In this document: piece by piece, positions 50,097 through 56,618 of the stretch
Numbering within the stretch: position 1 is the first letter of the stretch
Layout: every line of letters begins with the position of its first letter
DNA from: an uncultured Collinsella sp.
Lineage (GTDB): Bacteria; Actinomycetota; Coriobacteriia; Coriobacteriales; Coriobacteriaceae
NCBI GenBank assembly: GCA_959604825.1
Contig: CAUHCN010000014.1
Span: forward strand, 1-56,618
DNA length: 56,618 bases
Direction of reading: 5' to 3'
Made by a program: the position numbers and the translations under genes
Notes under the pieces: model-generated
Told to the model about the DNA's origin: nothing
The model's database searches: none
The model's input: the letters and a program-made list of their open reading frames with translations, nothing else

Positions 50097-52523
50097 TTAT
50101 GCGTGCCAGATCTCGTCGCGATACTCGCGAATGGTGCGGTCGGACGAGAACCAGCCACTCGAGGCGGTGTTGAGCAGGGCCTTGCGGTTCCAGTTCTCCT
50201 GGTCGCCGTAGCTGCCCGTGAGGTTCTCCCATGCATCCACGTAGCTACGGAAGTCAGCCATGACTAGGTCGGGGTCGTTGTTGTTCATGAGCTCGTTGTA
50301 GATGCTCTCGAAGTTGCCCGAAAGACCCGCAAACGTGTTGTCCTTGAGCTCGTCCATCACGCGGCCCAGACGCTCGCGGTCGCCGTTGAGGGTATCCCAC
50401 GCAAAGTAGCTGTTGGATGCCCAGAGCTTCTCGACCTCGGGGGCGGTCAGGCCAAAGATGGCCTCGTTTTCGCGGCCGGCCAGGTCGGCGATCTCGATGT
50501 TGGCGCCGTCGAGGGTACCCAGCGTAATGGCGCCGTTCATCATGAGCTTCATGTTGGACGTGCCCGAGGCCTCTTTGCCGGCCGTGGAGATCTGCTCCGA
50601 GATCTCGGCAGCGGGGTAGATGAGCTGGGCGTTGCTCACACGGAAGTTGGGGATAAAGCAGACCTTCATGACCTCGTTGACGCGGGCATCGTTGTTGATG
50701 ACGTCGGCCACGGAGTTAATGAGGCGGATAGTCTCCTTGGCAAAGGTGTAGCTCGAGGCAGCCTTGCCGCTAAATATGAAGGTCGTCGGCGTCACGTGGA
50801 AGTTGGGATCGGCGATGCGACGGTTGTAGATGTCCATCACCTTCATGATGTTCATGAGCTGGCGCTTGTAGGCGTGGAAGCGCTTAACCTGAACATCGAA
50901 GACGGTGTTGGGGTCAATGACCAGACCGGTCTCGGCCTTAACGTAGGCGGCCAGGCGCTCCTTGTTGGCGCGCTTGGAGGCACCCACGGCCTTCAGGAAC
51001 TCGGTGTCGTCCTTAAACTCCTTGAGTTTCTCCAGCTCAAAGGCGTCCTTAAGCCAGCCGTCACCAATGGCCTCGGTCACGAGCTTGGCATAGGTGGGGT
51101 TGGCCTCGGCAAAGAAGCGACGGTGCGAGATGCCGTTGGTCTTGTTGTTGAACTTTTCGGGCGTCAGGGCATAGAAGTCCTTGAGCACGATGTTCTTGAT
51201 GATGTCGGAGTGAATCTTGGCCACGCCGTTGACGCTATGGCTGCAGATCACGGACAGGTTGGCCATGCGAATCTCGCCGTCCCACAGAATGGCGGTCTGG
51301 CGTAGACGCTCCTGCCAGCCCTCCTGCGTGGTGTCGAAGGACTCGTGCCAACGACGGCTGATCTCGTCGATGATCTGATACACACGGGGGAGGAGCTTGG
51401 AGAACGTGCCGATAGGCCACTTCTCCAAGGCCTCGGGCAGGATGGTGTGGTTGGTGTAGCTCACGACCTGCGTCACGATGTTCCAGGCGTCGTCCCACTC
51501 GAGCTTCTTCTCGTCGATGAGGATGCGCATGAGCTCGGGGCCGCACATGGCGGGGTGCGTGTCGTTGGTGTGGATGGCCACAAACTGCGGCAGCAGCTCC
51601 CACTTCTCGCCGTGCTCCTTCTCAAAGGTGTCGAGCAGGCTGTAGATACCGGCCGAGACAAACAGGTACTCCTGCTTCAGGCGCAGCAGACGGCCGTGCT
51701 CGCCGGCGTCGTTGGGGTAGAGGATAGCGCTGATGGCCTCGGCTTCGGCGCGCTCGGCATCGGCCAGGGCATAGTCGCCGCGGTTGAAGGCCTCCAGATC
51801 GAAGTGCTCTTCGACCGGCTCGGCGGCCCAGACGCGCAGCTTGTTGACGGTCTCGCCGGCATAGCCCACCACGGGGATGTCATAGGGGACAGCCAGGATG
51901 TCCTGCGTGTCCACCGTGCGGTAGAACGTGCGGCCGTTCTCCTCAAAGCCCTCAACATGGCCACCAAACTTGATGGTCACGGCCTTGTCCTGACGGCGGA
52001 CCTCCCAGGGATAGCCGTGGGTGAGCCACTCGTCGGTGGCCTCGACCTGGCTGCCGTTGACGATCTCCTGCTTAAACAGGCCGTAGCGGTAGCGCATACC
52101 GTTGCCGTAGCCGGCAATGCCCTCGGCTGCCATGGAATCCAGGAAGCACGCTGCCAGACGGCCCAGACCACCGTTGCCCAGCGCCGGATCAGGCTCCTGG
52201 TTCTCGATGACGGATAGGTCAAAGCCCATGTCGTCGAGTGCCTCGGCGACCATGTCGCGCACGCCAAAGTTGAGCAGGTAGTTGTCGAGCAGGCGGCCGA
52301 TCAAAAACTCGATCGAGAAGTAGTACACGCGCTTTTTGCCCTCGGCGGTGACGCGGGCGTCACTCTTGGTGGCAACGGTGCGTGCCTTCTCGGCCACGAG
52401 CTTGGCCAGGGCATTAAAGCGGTCGAGGTCGCTGGCGGCCTCGACGCTCTTGCCGCTGATGCTCATGACGGCATCGCGATAGAGCTCGGTAAACTCCTGC
52501 TTGTTGTCGAAGATCTTATTCAT
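50097..52523 (-). CDS. glgP: Glycogen/starch phosphorylase
   Basis: This 808-residue PLP enzyme releases glucose-1-phosphate from glycogen ends. GNGGLGRLAACFLDSMA near residue 115 is the glucan-site region. KRFHAYKRQLMNIM near residue 550 and EASGTSNMKLMMNGAITLGT near residue 645, whose Lys binds PLP, are hallmarks. The N terminus lacks the phosphorylation and AMP-control segment of animal enzymes. GAAAGGA precedes ATG 52523. Length fits the family (about 800). It lies between glgB and glgC in the operon. Confidence 0.95.
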   Translation of the reverse strand: MNKIFDNKQEFTELYRDAVMSISGKSVEAASDLDRFNALAKLVAEKARTVATKSDARVTAEGKKRVYYFSIEFLIGRLLDNYLLNFGVRDMVAEALDDMGFDLSVIENQEPDPALGNGGLGRLAACFLDSMAAEGIAGYGNGMRYRYGLFKQEIVNGSQVEATDEWLTHGYPWEVRRQDKAVTIKFGGHVEGFEENGRTFYRTVDTQDILAVPYDIPVVGYAGETVNKLRVWAAEPVEEHFDLEAFNRGDYALADAERAEAEAISAILYPNDAGEHGRLLRLKQEYLFVSAGIYSLLDTFEKEHGEKWELLPQFVAIHTNDTHPAMCGPELMRILIDEKKLEWDDAWNIVTQVVSYTNHTILPEALEKWPIGTFSKLLPRVYQIIDEISRRWHESFDTTQEGWQERLRQTAILWDGEIRMANLSVICSHSVNGVAKIHSDIIKNIVLKDFYALTPEKFNNKTNGISHRRFFAEANPTYAKLVTEAIGDGWLKDAFELEKLKEFKDDTEFLKAVGASKRANKERLAAYVKAETGLVIDPNTVFDVQVKRFHAYKRQLMNIMKVMDIYNRRIADPNFHVTPTTFIFSGKAASSYTFAKETIRLINSVADVINNDARVNEVMKVCFIPNFRVSNAQLIYPAAEISEQISTAGKEASGTSNMKLMMNGAITLGTLDGANIEIADLAGRENEAIFGLTAPEVEKLWASNSYFAWDTLNGDRERLGRVMDELKDNTFAGLSGNFESIYNELMNNNDPDLVMADFRSYVDAWENLTGSYGDQENWNRKALLNTASSGWFSSDRTIREYRDEIWHA

Positions 52524-52617
52524 ACGTTCCTTTCCCCCGGGGATGTTTCTCCCGGAACGGTTATGACATGTATCCTACGCCCCTGCGGGGCGGGAAATTG
52601 CAGTGGTAACGCTTTTG

Positions 52618-54876
52618 TTACGCTTTCTTGGCAGGAGCCTTAACAGCAGCTGCCTTGGCCTTGGGAGCAGCCTTTTTGGTTGCTGCCTTTTTGGCCGTGG
52701 TCTTGGAAGCGGGCTTGGTGGCAGACTTGGCAGCCTTCGCCTTAGCCGGAGCCTTCTTGGCGGCTGCAGTCTTGGGCTTCACCGAGTACGTACGCTTGCG
52801 CGTCGCCTTTTTGGGCTCCTCAACCACGGGCGGCTTATAGCTGCTGGGGCCGCGGCGCTTAAGCACCACGCCTGCTAGGCCGGGCACCTTAATCTCAATG
52901 GAGTCCATCTGCCCGTTCCAGGGGTAGGGCTCGCTCGAGCAGGTGTAGGGCTCCTCGCCGGCATAGCCGCTGCCGCCAAACTCGGGACGGTCGGAGTCAA
53001 AGATGACCTCCCAGTCACCCTCGCGCGGCACGCCCACACGGAAGCTCTCGTAGCTCGCCGGATCGAAGTTGATCAGGATCACCAGGTCGTCGTCGATGTC
53101 CTCGCCCTGGCGCACAAAGCTCACGATGGACTGCTTGGAGTTGTCCGCATCGATCCAGGTAAAGCCGTCGTCGGTGTAGCCGCGCTCGTATAGGGCGGGC
53201 TCGGCGGTGTACAGGTGGTTGAGCGCCTTGATAAACGCCTGATGATGACGGTGGGTCTCGTACTCCTCGGTCAGGAACCACTGAATGGACTCGTAGTAGC
53301 GCCATTCAATAAACTGACCGATCTCGTTGCCCATAAAGTTGAGCTTGGCACCGGGGTGCGTCATCTGGTAGAAGGCCAGCGTGCGCAGACCGGCAAACTG
53401 ACGCCACCAGTCGCCCGGCATGCGGCCGATGAGCGAGCACTTGCCGTGCACGACCTCGTCGTGGCTCAGCGGGCAAATGAAGTTCTCGGTAAAGGCGTAC
53501 ATGATGGAGAACGTGAGCAGGCCGTGGTTGCCGGGGCGCCACGGAAAATCGGTCTGCATGTAGTGCAGGGTGTCGTTCATCCAGCCCATGTCCCACTTGT
53601 AGTGGAAGCCCAGGCCGCCGTCCTGAGGCGGATAGGTCACGAGCGGCCATGCGGTGGACTCCTCGGCCATCATCATCACGTCGGGGTAGTGCGCCTCTAC
53701 AGCGCAGTTGACCTGGCGGATAAACGCGCTGGCGTCCAAGTCCTCCTCGGTACCGTACTTGTTGAACTTCTTTTGGCCGGGATCGTCGATGCCAAAGTTG
53801 AGGTACAGCATGCTGGACACGCCGTCCATGCGAATGCCGTCCACGTGGAAGTTCTCGAGCCAGTACAGCACGTTGGAGACCAGGAAGGAGCGGACCTCGC
53901 CGCGGGCGAAGTCGAACTTGTGCGTGCCCCAGTTGGGGTGAATCTCGTGCTCAAACAGCATGTGGCCGTTAAAGGTGGCAAGGCCGTGGGAGTCGGCGCA
54001 AAAACCGCCGGGCACCCAGTCCATGATCACGCCGATGCCCGCCTCGTGGCAAGCGTCGATAAAGTGCATGAGCTGCTGCGGGTTGCCGTAACGCGACGTC
54101 GCGGCGTAGTAGCCGGTCGTCTGGTAGCCCCAGGAACCATCGAAGGGATGCTCCATAAGCGGCATGACCTCGATGTGCGTATAGCCCATGTCGCGCACGT
54201 AGTCCACGAGCTCCACCGACAGGTCGTCGTAGGTGTAGAACTCGCCGCGCTGCGCGGGGAAGGGATCCATGGGGCCGGGGTAGTTGCCGTACTCGTCGGG
54301 CTCGCCCTGCGGCGCGTCGCCGTGGCGCTTCCACGAGCCAATGTGCACCTCGTAGATGTTAAGGGGCTGCGACATGTGGTTATGGCTGGCGCGGCGCTTG
54401 AGCCATGCGGTGTCGTTCCACTTGTAGCCATCGAGGGTCCACAGGACGCTCGCCGTTCCCGGAGGGCACTCGGCCTTAAAGGCGTACGGATCGGCTTTGT
54501 AGAGCTTTTCGCCCTCGTTGGTCTCGATGAGGTACTTATAGAGCTGGCCCTGCTCGGCGCCAGGAATAAAGCCTTCCCAAATAGCGCTCGTATGCACGGG
54601 CACCAGCGGGTTGGCTTGCTCGTCCCAATCGTTAAATTCGCCAATGACGTGAACGTTCTTTACATCGGGCGCCCAAACGCAAAAACGCCAGCCGCGCGTG
54701 CGCTGCTGCGTGTCGGGGTGCGCGCCCATCTTTTCCCAGCTGCGCTCCCACGTACCGATGCCAAACAGATAGACATCGTCTTTGGTGAGCTCCGGCGCAT
54801 GCGGGGCAGCTTTACGGGTAGCAGGCTTTTTGGTTGCTGGCTTTAGCTTTGTATCGCTCACGTTTGATCCCATCAT
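52618..54876 (-). CDS. glgB: 1,4-alpha-glucan branching enzyme with Lys-rich tails
   Basis: GlgB introduces alpha-1,6 branches. The 752-residue protein has an N-terminal CBM48-like domain (RFCVWAPDVKNVHVIGEFNDW) and a GH13 barrel with HPFDGSWGYQTTGYYA. The nucleophile Asp is in VDGIRMDGVSSML, the acid/base Glu in MMAEESTAW, and a further Asp in PLSHDEVVHGK. The first about 30 residues and the last about 65 are rich in Lys/Ala/Thr/Pro. The end resembles the GlgA tail. Start is uncertain: ATGs at 54876 and 54873 and a GTG at 54861 all lack a strong ribosome site. The frame also extends to 54996 without family similarity. First gene of the glycogen block. Confidence 0.92.
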   Translation of the reverse strand: MMGSNVSDTKLKPATKKPATRKAAPHAPELTKDDVYLFGIGTWERSWEKMGAHPDTQQRTRGWRFCVWAPDVKNVHVIGEFNDWDEQANPLVPVHTSAIWEGFIPGAEQGQLYKYLIETNEGEKLYKADPYAFKAECPPGTASVLWTLDGYKWNDTAWLKRRASHNHMSQPLNIYEVHIGSWKRHGDAPQGEPDEYGNYPGPMDPFPAQRGEFYTYDDLSVELVDYVRDMGYTHIEVMPLMEHPFDGSWGYQTTGYYAATSRYGNPQQLMHFIDACHEAGIGVIMDWVPGGFCADSHGLATFNGHMLFEHEIHPNWGTHKFDFARGEVRSFLVSNVLYWLENFHVDGIRMDGVSSMLYLNFGIDDPGQKKFNKYGTEEDLDASAFIRQVNCAVEAHYPDVMMMAEESTAWPLVTYPPQDGGLGFHYKWDMGWMNDTLHYMQTDFPWRPGNHGLLTFSIMYAFTENFICPLSHDEVVHGKCSLIGRMPGDWWRQFAGLRTLAFYQMTHPGAKLNFMGNEIGQFIEWRYYESIQWFLTEEYETHRHHQAFIKALNHLYTAEPALYERGYTDDGFTWIDADNSKQSIVSFVRQGEDIDDDLVILINFDPASYESFRVGVPREGDWEVIFDSDRPEFGGSGYAGEEPYTCSSEPYPWNGQMDSIEIKVPGLAGVVLKRRGPSSYKPPVVEEPKKATRKRTYSVKPKTAAAKKAPAKAKAAKSATKPASKTTAKKAATKKAAPKAKAAAVKAPAKKA

Positions 54877-55097
54877 GACGCGGCAGCGTGTTGCCTTGGT
54901 GACTAGATGCGAAAGGTCCAAGGCTGCACGAATCGAAGGGACGGCGATAGTTCTATGATTCGTTCCACCTCGCGTGCTCGGTGGAACTTTCGGCAAAAAC
55001 TACGATAACACCTGTACGTTAGTTTTATGAACGAAAGTGGAATTGCGGTGGCGTTTAATCGGTAAGCGCCATGTTTATACCACTGGCAGAATTGCGA

Positions 55098-55185
55098 TGG
55101 TAAAACTCTTGACAGCTTTACCAATTAGGGTTTCTAGATTGTTAGGTTTACGTTTGGTAAAACGTTTTTAGCAGGTTGTTTACCA
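55098..55185. promoter_or_regulatory. Four TGGTAAA/TTTACCA motifs between glgB and the HAD gene
   Basis: TGGTAAA at 55098-55104 and 55155-55161, and TTTACCA at 55117-55123 and 55179-55185, form two inverted pairs. TTGACA at 55109-55114 lies inside the first pair and could be a -35 box. These are 220 to 310 bases before the glgB start and within 110 bases of the HAD gene. The same core occurs upstream of the GH13-GH77 gene. Likely operators for a carbohydrate regulator that is not in the window. The rest of 54877-55207 shows no gene. Confidence 0.5.
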
Positions 55186-55207
55186 TTTGACATCGAAAGG
55201 TTCGTTT

Positions 55208-55897
55208 ATGTCCCAGACCGCCGCCCACAATGTCGCTTTTATTTTCGATTGCGACGGCACACTGGTTAATAGCACCCCCGTTTGGGCCTATGCCCAGCCC
55301 GAGTTATTGCACCGCCACGGAGTTGACGTGACCGTGGATGACTTTGCCCAATTTGAGCACCTGTCGCTGGAGGACGAGTGCCAGGCCTACCACGACACGT
55401 GGGGCATTGGCACGAATGGCGAGGAGTTGTATCGTGAGCTGAGCGACATCCTGATCGATGGCTACTCCAAGGTGCCGCCGCGCGACGGCCTGCTTGCATT
55501 TTTGAAGCAGGCGAAGGCGGCGGGCATTGCAATGTGCGTTGCCACGTCCACGCCAGCCGAGCTGGTGCAGTCCGCGCTCGCTGGTGCCGGGCTCGACGCT
55601 TACATGGAGTTTGTTACCACGACGGGCGAGGCAGGACGCTCCAAACAGTTCCCCGATGTGTACGAGCTGGCGCTGCGCCGCCTGGAGGAGCGCCATGGGT
55701 GCGAGTTTGAGCGCGCTTGGGTGTTTGAGGACGCCGTCTTTGGCCTAAAGAGCTCTGGTGTCGCCGGCTTTAAACGCGTGGGCATCTATGACCCGCACGG
55801 CCGCATGAAGCGCGACGAGGTTCGCGATAACTGCGAGATCTTTATCGATAGCTATGAAGAGCTGGATTTGGATCACGTTCTTGCGTTTGAGGGATAG
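55208..55897 (+). CDS. HAD-superfamily phosphatase (beta-phosphoglucomutase/phosphatase-like)
   Basis: This 229-residue hydrolase has motif I FDCDGTLVNS with the nucleophile Asp, a helical cap (about residues 20-85), and motif II ATSTPAE. A Lys in SKQFPDVY fits motif III, and motif IV is VFEDAVFGLKSS. The pattern is that of subfamily IA small-phosphate-ester phosphatases and beta-phosphoglucomutase. Shared promoter motifs with glgB hint at a sugar-phosphate substrate, but this is an inference. GAAAGG precedes ATG 55208. It is divergent from glgB and 9 bases from the next gene. Confidence 0.88.
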   Translation: MSQTAAHNVAFIFDCDGTLVNSTPVWAYAQPELLHRHGVDVTVDDFAQFEHLSLEDECQAYHDTWGIGTNGEELYRELSDILIDGYSKVPPRDGLLAFLKQAKAAGIAMCVATSTPAELVQSALAGAGLDAYMEFVTTTGEAGRSKQFPDVYELALRRLEERHGCEFERAWVFEDAVFGLKSSGVAGFKRVGIYDPHGRMKRDEVRDNCEIFIDSYEELDLDHVLAFEG

Positions 55898-55906
55898 GCG
55901 AGGGCT

Positions 55907-56548
55907 GTGGCTTGTAAGATATTAGTGGTGTGCGGCTCGCCCGTCGTGGCGAGCGTGGATCTGTTGCGCCGGCAAGCGGGGGAGTGCGACCATGTTGTTG
56001 CCGTAGACCGCGGACTCGACGCGCTGCTGGGTGCCGGCCTGGGCTGCGACGTGTATGTAGGAGATGCGGACACGGTGAGCGACGCGGGTCGCGCGTTGGT
56101 CGATGCCGCCGAAGCCTTTGAAGTAGAGCGCCACGACCCGTACAAGGACTATACCGATCTGGCGCTGGCGCTCGACTCCGTCCGCCGTCGCTGGACGGGT
56201 GCCGAAGTGGTTGCGACCTGCGCCACCGGCGGTCGCCCTGATATGGCGCTTTCCGTACTGGGCCTGCTCGCAGGCTACGATGACGCCCCAGTCTGGATTG
56301 CCGAGGACGAGACCATGGCCCGCATTCTGCACGAACGTGAATCCTGGACCATTGAGAATGCAACTGGCAAAACCTTTTCCATCATCGCCATAGCCCCTAA
56401 CACCGAGGTAAGCGAACACGGTCTAGAGTGGGAACTAGATCACAGCCCACTGGGCTTGTTGGCCGACACGGGTATCAGCAACGTTGTAAGGTCAACAGCC
56501 ACGATCCAAGTCCACACCGGCACAGCCATCGCTTACCTATATCAATAG
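55907..56548 (+). CDS. Thiamine pyrophosphokinase
   Basis: This 213-residue protein converts thiamine to thiamine diphosphate. AVDRGLDALLGAGLGCDVYVGDADTVS holds the N-terminal catalytic pattern (residues of about 28-55; GDxD type). HDPYKDYTDLALAL near residue 78 is the conserved KDxTD substrate site, and ATGGRPDMALSVLGLL is the usual following segment. A C-terminal beta domain binds thiamine. GTG start at 55907, preceded by GCGAGGG; the gene probably forms an operon with the HAD gene. The final bases to 56618 hold nothing recognisable. Confidence 0.88.
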   Translation: MACKILVVCGSPVVASVDLLRRQAGECDHVVAVDRGLDALLGAGLGCDVYVGDADTVSDAGRALVDAAEAFEVERHDPYKDYTDLALALDSVRRRWTGAEVVATCATGGRPDMALSVLGLLAGYDDAPVWIAEDETMARILHERESWTIENATGKTFSIIAIAPNTEVSEHGLEWELDHSPLGLLADTGISNVVRSTATIQVHTGTAIAYLYQ

Positions 56549-56618
56549 GCATCAATAGGCATTGGTTGATTTCCGATCTCAGCCGAACACATTGAGCAAA
56601 TAGGCCGTTCCCGCACCT

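Noticed and set aside
53215..54846. 543-codon plus-strand open frame opposite glgB
   Set aside because: Antisense to a branching enzyme with all catalytic motifs; no ribosome site or domain.

Overview
The window reads as a chromosomal segment of a high-GC actinobacterium of class Coriobacteriia, most like Collinsella. This is an inference from protein flavour and gene content (paired GlgC/GlgD, single-chain L-serine dehydratase with ACT domain, anaerobic corrin pathway, short housekeeping genes). I could not run a database search. No rRNA, CRISPR array, phage or plasmid replication gene is visible.

Layout. 1-2239: the 3' end of a tRNA-Glu(CTC) with a terminator, a multi-pass membrane protein of the YbhN/LPG-synthase type, and a TetR regulator. 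2240-2480: a decayed IS3-family transposase. 2497-24823: a cobalamin island of two divergent operons. The minus-strand operon sits behind a cobalamin riboswitch. It encodes an exported, lipid-anchored CbiK-type chelatase, a small lipoprotein, and a BtuFCD-like ABC importer. The plus-strand operon has 17 tightly coupled genes and covers nearly the whole anaerobic route from (cobalt-)precorrin-2 to adenosylcobalamin: cbiF, cbiD, cbiL, cbiG, cbiH, cbiET, cbiA, cobT, cobU, cobS, a CobU-like/CobC fusion, cbiB, cobD, cbiP, cobO, cbiC, cbiJ. 24876-25026: a likely IS21-type transposase remnant and an inverted-repeat element. The island is therefore bracketed by transposase debris, and its base and codon use are visibly more GC-rich than the flanks.

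25056-28452: a MacA/MacB-like three-gene exporter. 28581-30305: a membrane-anchored L,D-transpeptidase. 30455-33654: L-serine dehydratase and metK, both on the minus strand. 33958-41176: a plus-strand housekeeping run of gltX, priA, def, fmt and rsmB, interrupted by two large palindromic elements of about 100-110 bp. 41454-54876: a minus-strand glycogen and maltodextrin block: glgB, glgP, glgC, glgD, glgA, a GH13-GH77 fusion enzyme, and a small zinc-ribbon protein. 55208-56548: a HAD phosphatase and a thiamine pyrophosphokinase.

The glycogen genes form a complete cycle: ADP-glucose synthesis (GlgC/D), polymerisation (GlgA), branching (GlgB), phosphorolysis (GlgP), and maltodextrin hydrolysis and transfer (the fusion). 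GlgA carries a tail of about 280 residues rich in Lys, Ala, Thr and Pro that resembles histone H1, and GlgB carries a shorter one. Repeated TGGTAAA/TTTACCA motifs lie upstream of glgB and of the fusion gene. The strongest candidates for undescribed biology are these tails, the exported cobalt-chelatase/importer unit, and a pair of complementary, incomplete CobU-like proteins.
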